64,000 bases of DNA from Cryobacterium sp. Y82 (GTDB lineage Bacteria; Actinomycetota; Actinomycetes; Actinomycetales; Microbacteriaceae). Below, piece after piece: positions 43,511 through 52,297 of the stretch. The translations under genes and the position numbers were made by a program. How positions within the stretch are numbered: the first letter of the stretch is position 1; every line of letters starts with the position of its first letter. The DNA is taken from the NCBI RefSeq assembly GCF_002929495.1, contig NZ_PJJJ01000033.1, forward strand, positions 174,086 through 238,085. The letters run 5' to 3'. The notes under the pieces were generated by a model. It was given only the letters and a program-made list of their open reading frames with translations. It did not search any database and had not been told where the DNA came from.

Positions 43511-43516
43511 TAAGTT
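43511..43516 (+). promoter_or_regulatory. putative -10 box of the glutamate-type ABC operon
   Basis: TAAGTT ends 7 nt before ATG 43524. AGGGA inside the spacer is too near the start to be an effective ribosome-binding site, so the transcript is probably leaderless. Confidence 0.45.
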
Positions 43517-43523
43517 AGGGAGT

Positions 43524-44312
43524 ATGGAGCCCACAGATTCGTCCCCGGCCACCTCGAACATCACCGTTCGTCGGGGCGAACCGCTAGTCGTCGTTAAAGA
43601 CATCAACAAGCACTACGGAGAACTGCACGTTCTCAAGAACATTAACGCCGTGGTCAACCGCGGCGAGGTGGTCGTGGTCATCGGACCGAGCGGGTCGGGC
43701 AAATCCACCCTGTGCCGGGCGATCAACCGCCTCGAAACCATCGATGACGGTGTCATCACCATTGACGGTGTGAAGCTTCCTGAAGAGGGCAAAGCACTGG
43801 CCCGTCTGCGCGCTGACGTCGGAATGGTCTTTCAGGCGTTCAACCTGTTCGCGCATAAGACCGTGCTCGACAACGTCACTCTCGGTCCAATCAAGGTGCG
43901 TGGCCTGTCGAAAGCTGACGCCGAGAAGAAGGCCATGGCTCTGCTCGAGCGAGTTGGCGTGGCCAACCAAGCTGGCAAAATGCCGTCCCAGCTCTCAGGT
44001 GGCCAGCAGCAGCGCGTCGCCATCGCGCGCGCCCTCGCCATGGAGCCGAAACTGATCCTGCTCGACGAACCGACCAGCGCCCTCGATCCCGAGATGATCA
44101 ACGAGGTGCTTGAGGTCATGGTCGACCTCGCCAACGAGGGTATGACGATGATCGTCGTCACCCACGAGATGGGCTTCGCCCGCAAAGCTGCGGACCGCGT
44201 CATCTTCATGGCCGAGGGCGAAATCGTGGAAGAGTCTTCACCCGAGGACTTCTTCACGAATCCGCAGAGCGCGCGCGCGCAGGACTTCCTGTCCAAAATT
44301 CTCGACCACTAA
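43524..44312 (+). CDS. gluA: glutamate-type ABC transporter ATP-binding protein
   Basis: A 262-residue nucleotide-binding subunit of the polar amino acid family (GlnQ/GluA): Walker [10 protein letters not shown] (residues 54-62), [14 protein letters not shown], signature [15 protein letters not shown], Walker [16 protein letters not shown] and the switch [14 protein letters not shown]. The ATG at 43524 is preferred over an upstream in-frame ATG at 43392 inside the TrmH gene, since conserved sequence starts at residue 20. It precedes a binding lipoprotein and two permeases in the gluABCD order of Corynebacterium. Substrate (glutamate or another polar amino acid) is inferred from order. Confidence 0.93.
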   Translation: MEPTDSSPATSNITVRRGEPLVVVKDINKHYGELHVLKNINAVVNRGEVVVVIGPSGSGKSTLCRAINRLETIDDGVITIDGVKLPEEGKALARLRADVGMVFQAFNLFAHKTVLDNVTLGPIKVRGLSKADAEKKAMALLERVGVANQAGKMPSQLSGGQQQRVAIARALAMEPKLILLDEPTSALDPEMINEVLEVMVDLANEGMTMIVVTHEMGFARKAADRVIFMAEGEIVEESSPEDFFTNPQSARAQDFLSKILDH

Positions 44313-44404
44313 CCCGTCGCACGCCCACTCGCGCGGCGTCACCGACTACAGGGTCGTAACAACTTATCCTGACAACTCCCTTCCCAACCAGAAAAGGAAT
44401 CACA

Positions 44405-45271
44405 ATGCGTAAGAAACTCAGTCTCCTGGCCACAGCAGCCACGGCGGCACTGCTTCTGGCCGGATGCGCCGGCGGAGATACCACAGACACGGGATCGTCC
44501 GACGCTCCCGCCGAAGTTACGCTCACCGGTAGCCCCACGTACGACGCCATGGTGGAAGCCGATACCGTGCGTATCGGCGTCAAAGAAGACCAGCCCGGCC
44601 TAGGGTTCCTCGATGCCGGAACCGGAGAACGCTCCGGCTTCGACATTGAGATCGCCAAGTGGGTGGCCGAGTCCCTGAGCTTCTCCGAAGACAAGATCGA
44701 GTTCATCGCCATCCCGAGCGCGAACCGCGAGTCCGCCATCGTGAACGGTGACATCGACTACTACGTTGGCACCTATTCGATCACCGACAAGCGGAAAGAG
44801 CAGATCGACTTCGCGGGACCGTACTTCATCACCGGCCAGGGCATCCTGGTCGCCGCTGACGACGACTCCATCACGAGTGAGAATGATCTGGCCGGCAAAA
44901 CCGTCTGTTCCGCGACCGGCTCCACGCCGATCCAGAATATCAAGGACAACTACCCCGACACCGAAACCGAAGAGTTCGACACCTACTCGCAGTGTGTTGA
45001 GGCCCTCAAGGATGGTCAGGTCGACGCGGTCACGACCGACCAGGCCATCTTGCTCGGCTACGCCTCGCAGGATTCCGACAACCTCAAAGTCGTCGGCGAG
45101 CCGTTCTCGGTCGAGAATTACGGTGTGGGCCTGCCGAAGGGTGACGACGCTCTACGCGGCTTCATCAACGACATGTTCACCGACGGCAACGACACCTGGC
45201 AGACCATCTACGACGAGACCCTGGGTCAGTCGGGCACGGCCGTTGAGCAACCCGCGGTTGACGCCTACTAG
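44405..45271 (+). CDS. gluB: glutamate-type ABC transporter substrate-binding lipoprotein
   Basis: A 288-residue type II periplasmic-binding-like lipoprotein. The signal peptide MRKKLSLLATAATAALLLAGC ends in a lipobox LLAGC with C21 as lipidation site, so it is tethered to the outer face of the membrane. SBP_bac_3 features: RIGVKEDQPGLGFLD, GFDIEIAKWVAESL, DYYVGTYSITDKRKEQIDFA and CSATGSTPIQNIKD. This last segment and CVEALKDGQVDAVTTDQ suit GluB-type binders of glutamate/aspartate. AAAAGGAAT precedes the ATG. A stem-loop follows the stop and may favour higher expression than the permeases. Confidence 0.93.
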   Translation: MRKKLSLLATAATAALLLAGCAGGDTTDTGSSDAPAEVTLTGSPTYDAMVEADTVRIGVKEDQPGLGFLDAGTGERSGFDIEIAKWVAESLSFSEDKIEFIAIPSANRESAIVNGDIDYYVGTYSITDKRKEQIDFAGPYFITGQGILVAADDDSITSENDLAGKTVCSATGSTPIQNIKDNYPDTETEEFDTYSQCVEALKDGQVDAVTTDQAILLGYASQDSDNLKVVGEPFSVENYGVGLPKGDDALRGFINDMFTDGNDTWQTIYDETLGQSGTAVEQPAVDAY

Positions 45272-45288
45272 TCACCGCGTCTAAGGGT

Positions 45289-45314
45289 CGGTGGCGACAC
45301 ATTCGTCGCCGCCG
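45289..45314 (+). repeat. stem-loop between gluB and gluC
   Basis: CGG-T-GGCGAC, loop ACATTC, GTCGCC-G-CCG, 9 bp with one opposed mismatch. No T-run. Located where binding-protein operons often have processing or attenuation hairpins. Confidence 0.6.
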
Positions 45315-45364
45315 TCCAGGCTCAACGCTTTTACTAAACAAGAACGAAAGGAGAGGTTCGGACC

Positions 45365-46012
45365 ATGGACACCCTGCTCAATAACCTCGACGTCTTCGTC
45401 GACGGGTTCGCTTTGACGATTCAGGTGTTCCTCTGGTCCGCCCTCTTTGCCTTGATTCTTGGTACCGTCGTCGGTGCCATGCGTGTGTCCCCAGTCGCCC
45501 CGATGCGCGCGGTCGGTACCGGCTATGTGAACCTTGTGCGGAATACCCCGCTGACCCTGCTTATGTTCTTCTTCGCTTTCGGGTACCCCAAGCTGGACCT
45601 GCCGAGCGTGAGCTATACCACCCTGTCCATCTTCGCTCTCAGCCTCTACTCGGCCACCTACGTCGCCGAAACGCTGCGCGCCGGCATCAACACGGTCCCG
45701 CTCGGACAGGCCGAAGCCGCCAGAGCCATCGGACTGACCTTCGGTCAAAGCATGTCGCAAATCCTGATGCCCCAAGCCTTTCGCGCGGTCATCCCACCAA
45801 TGATGAGTGTTTTCATCGCCCTGCTCAAGAACACGACGGTCGCCGCCGGATTCTCTGTCGCCGAGGCGGGGGCCATTCGAGCCACGCTCTCGGAGCGCGG
45901 CGAACCTGCCATCGTCGTTCTGCTTTGGGTGGCCTTGCTCTTCGTGCTTTTGGTCGCGATTCTGTCTTTTGTCCAGCGCAAACTGGAAAACGGTTTGAAG
46001 GTACTGCGATGA
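45365..46012 (+). CDS. gluC: glutamate-type ABC transporter permease
   Basis: A 215-residue permease of the HisM/GluC type with about five membrane helices and the EAA-type cytoplasmic loop AEAARAIGLTFGQSMSQILMPQAFR (coupling to the ATPase). The N-terminal region reads FVDGFALTIQVFLWSALFAL, standard for the family. AAAGGAGAGG lies about 5-10 nt before the ATG. The TGA overlaps the next permease start (ATGA). Together with GluD it forms the translocation channel. Confidence 0.94.
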   Translation: MDTLLNNLDVFVDGFALTIQVFLWSALFALILGTVVGAMRVSPVAPMRAVGTGYVNLVRNTPLTLLMFFFAFGYPKLDLPSVSYTTLSIFALSLYSATYVAETLRAGINTVPLGQAEAARAIGLTFGQSMSQILMPQAFRAVIPPMMSVFIALLKNTTVAAGFSVAEAGAIRATLSERGEPAIVVLLWVALLFVLLVAILSFVQRKLENGLKVLR

Positions 46013-46860
46013 GTAACGTGCTGTTTGACGCCCCTGGCCCTCGCGCACGGGTGCGCCACCGCTACATTGGTGCGGTAACCCTGGCCGCCGTAGTCGGAAT
46101 TTTCGCGTTCATCCTGCTCCGCTTCGTTGAAACGGGGCAGTTCACAGCCGACAAATGGGAACTGTTCACGATTCCGTTCGTGCATGCGAAAATTCTTGAA
46201 GCCACGGTCGCTACGCTCCAGGCGTTTGGACTCGCCGCCCTGCTCAGCCTTATTCTCGGACTGCTCCTTCTGGTCGGCCGGGTGTCCAAGCACCGCTGGA
46301 TCAGCGTACCGACCTACCTGTTCGTGGAACTTTTCCGCGCTATCCCTCTGCTCATCCTCATGATGATCATGTACTACGGCCTGCCGCCGCTCGGCTTCAG
46401 CTTCGTGACGCCCTTCATTGCCGTGGTTACCGGGCTAACGCTCTACAACGGCTCCGTGCTGTCTGAAGTCTTTCGGGCCGGAATCGAATCGCTGCCCATG
46501 GGCCAGGCCGAAGCTGCCTACGCGATCGGCATGAGCAAGACGCAGGTCATGCGCATGATCCTGCTGCCGCAGGCCCTGCGTGCCATGGCACCAGTCATCG
46601 TGTCGCAGCTCGTCGTTGTGCTTAAGGACACAGCGCTCGGCTTCATCGTCACCTACCAGGAACTCTTGTACCTCGCCAAGTTCTACGGTGCACAGCCCAA
46701 CTACGGCTCACCGATCATTCCATCAACCATTGTTATGGCTGCGATCTACATCTCGCTCTGCTTGCTGCTCGCGGGGGTCGCCAAGTACATCGAGGTTCGC
46801 ACTAAGCGCGGTCCAGCCAAGAACATCAGGGCGCAGCAACTGGTCAACGAAGCCGCCTAG
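46009..46860 (+). CDS. gluD: glutamate-type ABC transporter permease
   Basis: A 283-residue permease. A cytoplasmic N-terminus and first helix (about residues 20-42, AVTLAAVVGIFAFILLRFVE) precede the five-helix core; the EAA loop is AEAAYAIGMSKTQVMRMILLPQALR. The extra N-terminal helix and length match GluD rather than GluC. The ATG at 46009 overlaps the gluC stop. The operon ends 96 nt before pheS with no obvious terminator. Confidence 0.94.
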   Translation: MSNVLFDAPGPRARVRHRYIGAVTLAAVVGIFAFILLRFVETGQFTADKWELFTIPFVHAKILEATVATLQAFGLAALLSLILGLLLLVGRVSKHRWISVPTYLFVELFRAIPLLILMMIMYYGLPPLGFSFVTPFIAVVTGLTLYNGSVLSEVFRAGIESLPMGQAEAAYAIGMSKTQVMRMILLPQALRAMAPVIVSQLVVVLKDTALGFIVTYQELLYLAKFYGAQPNYGSPIIPSTIVMAAIYISLCLLLAGVAKYIEVRTKRGPAKNIRAQQLVNEAA

Positions 46861-46941
46861 TTCGCTACAAAGCGTCGCGAACAGATGCCCGACCCGGCTC
46901 GGATCAGCGCCCCCACGGGCCGGCCCCGGGCACAGACCCAC

Positions 46942-46947
46942 TAAACT
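46942..46947 (+). promoter_or_regulatory. putative leaderless -10 box of pheS
   Basis: TAAACT ends 8 nt before GTG 46956; it also overlaps an in-frame TTG at 46947, making the GTG the better start. Confidence 0.5.
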
Positions 46948-46955
46948 TGGGCCTT

Positions 46956-48053
46956 GTGTCTGTTCCCAGCGTTCCCATTGATCCCACCACGTCATCCGAT
47001 CCGGCGGCAGGAGACCCGGCAGAGCCGTTGATCTCCGAAGCCGCGGTAAACGCCGCGGTTGACGCCGCCCTCGACGCCATCGCCGTCGCGGAGACGACCG
47101 CCGCGCTGAAGCTCGTGCGCAGCGAGCATGCGGGGGAGTCCTCACCGCTGTCGAAGCTGAACGCTCTGATGCGCAGTGTGCCCGGCAACCAGAAGGCTGC
47201 AGTAGGCAAGCTCGTGGGCCAGGCCCGCGGTACCGTCACCAAGGCGTTGACCGCCCGCGAAGACGACATCGGTAGCGCTGAAGCCGCCGCCCGCCTCCTC
47301 GCTGAAACGGTCGACGTCACCGCCGCAGCGTCGACCTGGAAGGCCGGGGCGCGGCATCCGATCTCGCTGCTCAGTGAACGAGCCGCCGCCGTCTTCGTGG
47401 CGATGGGCTGGGAAGTGGCGGAAGGGCCGGAGCTCGAGAGCGAATGGTTCAACTTCGACGGGCTGAACTTCGACGAGGACCACCCCGCCCGCGCTATGCA
47501 GGACACGTTCTTTGTCGAACCGACGGATGCCCACCTCGTGCTGCGCACGCAGACCTCACCCGTGCAGCTGCGCGCGTTGCTCTCGCGCGAGCTGCCGGTT
47601 TACGTGGTTGCGCCCGGACGGGTGTTTCGCACCGACGAACTCGACGCGACCCACACGCCGGTGTTCCACCAGATCGAGGGCATCGCCATCGACAAGGGCC
47701 TGACCATGGCCAACCTGCGCGGCACTCTCGACCACTTCGTGCAGGCCCTGTTTGGTCCAGAAGCAAAGGTGCGTCTGCGCCCGAACTACTTTCCGTTCAC
47801 CGAACCCAGTGCGGAGCTCGATGTCTGGCACCCCACCTTCAAGGACGGTGCACGCTGGATCGAGTGGGGTGGCTGTGGCATGGTGCATGCCAACGTGCTG
47901 CGCGCCGCCGGAATCGACCCCGAGGTGTACTCCGGATTCGCGTTCGGTGTGGGCGTGGAACGAGCAGTGATGTTTAGAAATGACGTAAAGGACATGCACG
48001 ACATGGTCGAGGGCGATATTCGGTTCAGCCAGCAGTATGGGATGACGGTCTAA
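46956..48053 (+). CDS. pheS: phenylalanyl-tRNA synthetase alpha subunit
   Basis: About 365 residues of a class II synthetase. The N-terminal coiled-coil tRNA-binding arm spans about residues 20-105. Class II motif 2 is FRTDELDATHTPVFHQIEG; motif 3 is GFAFGVGVERAVM; and the substrate region WIEWGGCGMVHANVL is clear. GTG 46956 is chosen from the TAAACT box 8 nt upstream; a TTG three codons earlier lies in the box. Its stop shares one base with the pheT ATG (TAATG), so alpha and beta chains of the heterotetramer are made together. Confidence 0.96.
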   Translation: MSVPSVPIDPTTSSDPAAGDPAEPLISEAAVNAAVDAALDAIAVAETTAALKLVRSEHAGESSPLSKLNALMRSVPGNQKAAVGKLVGQARGTVTKALTAREDDIGSAEAAARLLAETVDVTAAASTWKAGARHPISLLSERAAAVFVAMGWEVAEGPELESEWFNFDGLNFDEDHPARAMQDTFFVEPTDAHLVLRTQTSPVQLRALLSRELPVYVVAPGRVFRTDELDATHTPVFHQIEGIAIDKGLTMANLRGTLDHFVQALFGPEAKVRLRPNYFPFTEPSAELDVWHPTFKDGARWIEWGGCGMVHANVLRAAGIDPEVYSGFAFGVGVERAVMFRNDVKDMHDMVEGDIRFSQQYGMTV

Positions 48054-50698
48054 TGCGGGTTCCACTTTCCTGGCTCGGCGAATTCGTTGACCTGGCCCCC
48101 GGCACCACGCCGGAAGACGTGCATGCTGCCCTGGTAAGCGTCGGCCTCGAAGAGGAAGACATACACCGCTTCCAAGTGTCCGGCCCGATCGTGGTTGGTG
48201 AGGTGCTCGAATTCGTCGGCGAAGAGCAGAGCAACGGCAAGACGATCAACTGGTGCCAGGTGCGGGTTGCGCCGGGCGACGAGCTCGCCGCTGACGGCGG
48301 TCCCGCCATTCACGGCATCATCTGTGGCGCCCACAACTTCGCCGTTGGCGACAAGGTCGTCGTGACCCTGCCCGGCGCTTCGCTGCCGGGCCCCTTTCCG
48401 ATCGCGGCCCGCAAGACCTACGGTCACGTCTCCGACGGCATGATCGCCTCCGCGCGTGAACTCGGCCTCGGCGACGAGCACGACGGAATTCTGCTGCTGG
48501 CTTCGCTCGGCATAGACGCCCCGGCCGGAACGGATGCGATTCCCCTGCTCGGCCTCGACGACAGTGCTGTCGAGATCAATGTCACCCCGGATCGCGGCTA
48601 TGCCTTCTCCGTTCGCGGCGTTGCCCGCGAATACTCGCACGCGACCGGTGTGCCGTTCCGGGACCCCGCGCTGGCACTGACCGTCGTGGCCCCGGTCACC
48701 CGGTTCCCGGTGACGATCGACGACCAGGCGCCGATCCGGGACCGGATCGGAGCAAGCGTATTCATCACCCGCGTCGTGCGCGGCGTCGATCCGACCCGGC
48801 CGACCCCGGCCTGGATGATCGCGCGCCTGGGGCTGGTCGGTATCCGCTCGATCTCGCTCGTTGTCGACGTGACCAACTACGTGATGTTCGAGCTCGGCCA
48901 GCCGTTGCACGGCTACGACCTCGACAAGCTGGCCGGTGGCATTATCGTGCGGCGTGCGACGACCGGGGAGAAGTTCACCACGCTCGATGCGGTCACCCGC
49001 ACGCTCAACGTTGAAGATTTGCTGATCACCGATGAATCTGGGCCCATCGGCCTGGCTGGCGTGATGGGCGGGGCGAGCACCGAGATTAGCGCGCAGACCG
49101 TCAACGTGCTCGTCGAGGCCGCCAACTTCGACCCGGTGTCGATCGCGCGCTCGGCCCGTCGCCACAAGCTGCCGAGCGAGGCGAGCAAGCGTTTTGAACG
49201 CGGTGTCGACCCGCGCGTGGCCGCTGTCGCTGCCGCCCGCGTCGTGCAGCTGCTCGTGGACCTCGCGGGGGGAGTCGCCGACGATCTCGGTTCGGTCTAC
49301 GACGAGGCTCCGGTACCCCAGCCGATTCTGTTGCCGACCGGGTTCGTGTCGGGCCTGATCGGCCTCGCCTATACCGGCGACGAAGTGCGTGATGCCCTGG
49401 TCGACGTCGGTGCTTCGCTGGCCGAAGTTGACGGCGACCTGCAGGTCACCCCGCCGAGCTGGCGCCCCGACCTCACCGATAAATGGACCCTCGCCGAGGA
49501 GGTCGCCCGCATCGTCGGCTACGACCGCATCCCCTCGGTGCTGCCCGTCGCACCGCCCGGCCGTGGCCTGACGCTCACCCAGACCCTGCGACGCACGGTT
49601 GCGCAGACACTCGCGGCCACCGGTCACTTCGAGGTGCTGACCTACCCGTTCGTCTCCGAGCGCGCGAACAATCTGTTCGGCGTGGCCGTTTCACCCGCTC
49701 TAGTGTCTGCCGGCGCAGTGGATGCTGGCGCGAGCACGGTGGACGTGGCATCCCCTCTGTCGATCTCGGTGCCGCTTTCTGTGCCGCAGATAAAGGTTGC
49801 TAACCCGCTCGACGGCGAGGCGCCATTCCTGCGCACCTCGATGCTGCCCGGCCTGTTGCAGATCGCGCAGCGCAACCGCTCACGCGGACTGGTCGATGTG
49901 GCCATCTACGAGCAGGGACTGGTTTTTCGGCCCGAGGCCGGGGTGAGATACGGCACGGCCGTGCTTCCGGCCGGCGCTCGGCGTCCCAGCGCCGAGGCGG
50001 AGGCGGCCCTGAACGCGGGAGTTGTGCCGCAGCCGCTCTTGGTCGGGATCGTTCTCGTCGGCAATGACGTTCGGCACCAACCCGGACAGCCCGCCGTTGC
50101 CGCGGGCTGGCAATCTTCGCTGGCCGCTGCGCAGCAGGTGGCGTTGGCCACCGGCGTGCGCATCGAGGTGCGGCAGGGCCAGCACCCGGCGATGCACCCG
50201 GGTCGCACCGCCGAACTGTTCGTCACGTTGCCGGCCGCGTCCGTGCAGGACGGGACCGTTTCGGGTTCGACCGTGTCGGTGGGATTCGCCGGAGAACTAC
50301 TTCCCACTGTTGCCGACGACTATGACCTTCCCGCTGTCGTGGCCGTTGCCGAGATCAACCTCGGGCTCGTCTTCGCGCAGGCCGGCGGTGACTTGACGGT
50401 CACGCCGATCCGCACGATGCCCGCCGCGACGCAGGACCTTTCCCTCGTCGTTTCGGTTTCGGTGCCGGCTGCCGCCCTGCGCGCGGTCGTCGCCGAGGGG
50501 GCCGGCGATCTGCTCGAGACCATCGACCTGGTCGACGACTATCGCGGTGCTGGGGTCGAGCCCGGAAAGAAGTCGCTCACCTTCGCCCTGCGTTTTCGCG
50601 GCGAGGAGCGCACACTGACCGCCGCCGAGGCCAGTGCCGCCCGCCTGTCCGGGGTTGCCCTCGCTGGGGATCGATTCGGCGCGACCCTGCGCGAGTAG
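48053..50698 (+). CDS. pheT: phenylalanyl-tRNA synthetase beta subunit
   Basis: An 881-residue beta chain of usual bacterial architecture: an OB-fold tRNA-binding domain near the N-terminus (about residues 40-155, GVICGAHN-like IHGIICGAHNF), B3/B4 editing domain (about 215-400; EASKRFERGVDP at its end), B5 domain, a catalytic-like core and a C-terminal anticodon-binding FDX-ACB domain (TMPAATQDLSLVVSVSV to the end, including KSLTFALRFRGEERTL). It is slightly longer than average (about 800-850), with insertions near residues 545-570 and 640-665 rich in Ala/Val. It follows pheS with a 1-nt overlap. Confidence 0.97.
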   Translation: MRVPLSWLGEFVDLAPGTTPEDVHAALVSVGLEEEDIHRFQVSGPIVVGEVLEFVGEEQSNGKTINWCQVRVAPGDELAADGGPAIHGIICGAHNFAVGDKVVVTLPGASLPGPFPIAARKTYGHVSDGMIASARELGLGDEHDGILLLASLGIDAPAGTDAIPLLGLDDSAVEINVTPDRGYAFSVRGVAREYSHATGVPFRDPALALTVVAPVTRFPVTIDDQAPIRDRIGASVFITRVVRGVDPTRPTPAWMIARLGLVGIRSISLVVDVTNYVMFELGQPLHGYDLDKLAGGIIVRRATTGEKFTTLDAVTRTLNVEDLLITDESGPIGLAGVMGGASTEISAQTVNVLVEAANFDPVSIARSARRHKLPSEASKRFERGVDPRVAAVAAARVVQLLVDLAGGVADDLGSVYDEAPVPQPILLPTGFVSGLIGLAYTGDEVRDALVDVGASLAEVDGDLQVTPPSWRPDLTDKWTLAEEVARIVGYDRIPSVLPVAPPGRGLTLTQTLRRTVAQTLAATGHFEVLTYPFVSERANNLFGVAVSPALVSAGAVDAGASTVDVASPLSISVPLSVPQIKVANPLDGEAPFLRTSMLPGLLQIAQRNRSRGLVDVAIYEQGLVFRPEAGVRYGTAVLPAGARRPSAEAEAALNAGVVPQPLLVGIVLVGNDVRHQPGQPAVAAGWQSSLAAAQQVALATGVRIEVRQGQHPAMHPGRTAELFVTLPAASVQDGTVSGSTVSVGFAGELLPTVADDYDLPAVVAVAEINLGLVFAQAGGDLTVTPIRTMPAATQDLSLVVSVSVPAAALRAVVAEGAGDLLETIDLVDDYRGAGVEPGKKSLTFALRFRGEERTLTAAEASAARLSGVALAGDRFGATLRE

Positions 50699-50716
50699 CC
50701 TGCCGGGGCATCCGCT

Positions 50717-50786
50717 GGTCGCGGCACTCGTTAGGGACGCGGGCACTCAGTGCCCGGGGTGCCGCGAACTGTAACGAGTGCCGTGA
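50717..50786. repeat. 70-bp palindromic repeat, copy B
   Basis: The best-preserved copy. The left arm GGTCGCGGCACTCGTTAGGG is inversely related to the right arm CTGTAACGAGTGCCGTGA; the centre is a perfect 15-nt palindrome GGGCACTCAGTGCCC followed by GGGGTGCCGCGAACT. It lies 19 nt after the pheT stop and is followed by a small hairpin, GTCCCC-ATCAG-GGGGAC (50790-50806). Confidence 0.85.
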
Positions 50787-50823
50787 GTCGTCCCCATCAG
50801 GGGGACGCGGGGGATCCGCGTGT

Positions 50824-50948
50824 GGTGGCACTCGTTTGGGACGCCGGTATTCTTTGCCCGGCGTGCCGCGAGTCACGGGAGGTGCCGCGAACTGTAGCGA
50901 GTGCCGTGAACCTGAAGGATGCCGTGAACTGTAACGGGTGCCGCGAAC
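50824..50948. repeat. palindromic repeat, copy C with extra tandem right-arm units
   Basis: The left arm GGTGGCACTCGTTTGGGACG and central GCCGGTATTCTTTGCCCGGC resemble copy B. The right arm is extended by further GGTGCCGCGAACTGTAGCG- and GCCGTGAACTGTAACGG-type units, giving 125 bp. The increase appears to be tandem amplification of an about 30-bp half-unit. Confidence 0.8.
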
Positions 50949-50961
50949 GCAGGGGGTAGTG

Positions 50962-51933
50962 TCAGCGGGCGCGCGGCATACCTTTTTCACAGAGAAAGCG
51001 GTAGAACTCGCCGGCATTGAGGGCCAAGTTCCACCCCCACCGGTTGAAACTCGTCACAAATGGGCGAAGTGCGCTCTCCCGGTCCTTCTCAGCGACGACG
51101 ACCTCCACCACGTCTTTCCCGTTCATGACCGCCGCACGGGTGTACTTGATGTGCCCGTCAAACTCTCCGATCTTGCGCACGCCCCGCCAAAAATAGTCCA
51201 CGAAATAGGAGCGGCCAACGACGTCAAACCGCACCTGAAGTTCGGGAATCTCGAACTTCAGTTGCTCGAACCGCACTCTGCTGAGCGACTCGCCAGCGTT
51301 GGCCGAGAGTTCGTCGGCAAAGGTAATGGCCCGCTCGGCGGCCTGTCGCCCCGTACGGGGACGCACCGCCTCCAGTTCGGCGAAGAGTATTGCCTTCGTG
51401 ATCGCGGGCACACCCGGGATCGCCACCCGCCTGCTTTCCTGGTGGAGCACGTGGTCGATCATTGTCACTCCGGTGAGAAAACTGCCACCGGCAGCCATGT
51501 CGACAAGGGTGCGGGCGAGGCTGGTCACCGCGACACCGCTGATGAGTGTTGTATTCGGATCGGCGACGGCGCGATGCGTGGTGACGAGCCGCTGACTGCT
51601 GCCGCCCTGAGCTTCGGGGACGAGGGCATGTACAGTGGCGGGCCACGCGCCAATCAGCGGCAGTCCATGCATGGCCGCGGCGGAATGATGCGAAAGCACC
51701 AATGGTCGTTTGGCCGCACCGGCAGTGGCACGCGCGAATAGACAGTATTGCCCATCGGAACCAACCGCCTGCCACTTTGCGCCGAGGGCGTACCAACCAC
51801 GTCGAAGACGCCGGAGCTCGCCGCGTCTCACCAGCAGGTCCACGGCGTGCGCATTCATACCGCTCACACGAAGGGCATCGGCCGTGATGAGGCCGTCGCC
51901 GAGCACATCCTGCGTTTCCAAGGCCTCCAACAT
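50962..51933 (-). CDS. AbiEi-like antitoxin/regulator with C-terminal nuclease-like domain
   Basis: A 323-residue protein. The N-terminal part (about residues 1-60: LITADALRVSGMNAHAVDLL, RRGWYALG) is the winged-helix AbiEi-type domain of type IV toxin-antitoxin regulators. The middle (PLVLSHHSAAAMHGLPLIG; VTSLARTLVDMAAGGSFL) is the typical AbiEi_4-like region. The C-terminal segment FVDYFWRGVRKIGEFDGHIKY with VVVAEKDRESALRPFVTSF recalls PD-(D/E)xK/DUF559-type folds. No cognate AbiEii nucleotidyltransferase toxin is adjacent, so it is an orphan. The ATG at 51933 has GGTGGGA upstream; the open frame continues into repeat DNA without conserved sequence. It sits alone on the minus strand between pheT and argC, bracketed by palindromic repeats, suggesting an accessory insertion. 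Confidence 0.75.
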   Translation of the reverse strand: MLEALETQDVLGDGLITADALRVSGMNAHAVDLLVRRGELRRLRRGWYALGAKWQAVGSDGQYCLFARATAGAAKRPLVLSHHSAAAMHGLPLIGAWPATVHALVPEAQGGSSQRLVTTHRAVADPNTTLISGVAVTSLARTLVDMAAGGSFLTGVTMIDHVLHQESRRVAIPGVPAITKAILFAELEAVRPRTGRQAAERAITFADELSANAGESLSRVRFEQLKFEIPELQVRFDVVGRSYFVDYFWRGVRKIGEFDGHIKYTRAAVMNGKDVVEVVVAEKDRESALRPFVTSFNRWGWNLALNAGEFYRFLCEKGMPRAR

Positions 51934-52036
51934 GTTCCCACCCTGCCGCGAAACCGGGGCCGGTCCTCGTGTGGCGCAACATCTGTGTGGAACTCGGCAC
52001 GAGCAGTCACTGTGCAGAGAGCGGATCCTTTCGACT

Positions 52037-52106
52037 CTCGTGGCACTCGTTCGGGAAGCGGGCACGCAGTGCTCGGGGTGCCACGAACTCCTACGCGTGC
52101 CGCGAG
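52037..52106. repeat. 70-bp palindromic repeat, copy D
   Basis: Starts CTCGTGGCACTCGTTCGGGA and ends GCGTGCCGCGA; the centre GGGCACGCAGTGCTC is a slightly degraded version of the copy B palindrome. Same 70-bp length as copies A and B. Confidence 0.8.
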
Positions 52107-52136
52107 TCGCGCCTGGGTGCTGGCGCGCGGCATCCG

Positions 52137-52238
52137 TCGTCGCGGCACTCACACGGGAAGCCGGCACATTTAGCTAGAGGTGCCGCGAACCAACAGGGGT
52201 GCCGCGAACACAAACGGGTGCCGCGAACCGTGCCGCGG
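52137..52238. repeat. palindromic repeat, copy E with tandem right-arm units
   Basis: The left arm GTCGTCGCGGCACTC is followed by ACGGGAAGCCGGCAC, then three consecutive GGTGCCGCGAAC-type blocks at about 19-nt spacing (52179, 52198, 52217). The central palindrome is lost. It lies 60 nt before argC. Confidence 0.78.
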
Positions 52239-52285
52239 GCGTGACGCCCCGCGCGAGCGCGGAAACAGTGCCGCCGGGGCCGCGC

Positions 52286-52291
52286 TAGGTT
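52286..52291 (+). promoter_or_regulatory. putative leaderless -10 box of argC
   Basis: TAGGTT ends 6 nt before the argC ATG (52298) and could drive the whole arg operon. No ARG-box-like palindrome was recognised around it. Confidence 0.55.
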
Positions 52292-52297
52292 TAACAC

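Larger units (their letters stand above)
51934..52297. other. 364-nt intergenic region between the AbiEi-like gene and argC
   Basis: It contains repeat copies D and E and the argC -10 box; about 100 nt next to the AbiEi-like start (51934-52036) show nothing else recognisable. Both flanking genes are transcribed away from this region. Confidence 0.6.

Noticed and set aside
50717..52238. A CRISPR array, considered because of recurring 19-30 nt units.
   Set aside because: Units are contiguous or palindromic without unique spacers of constant length, and no cas genes are present.
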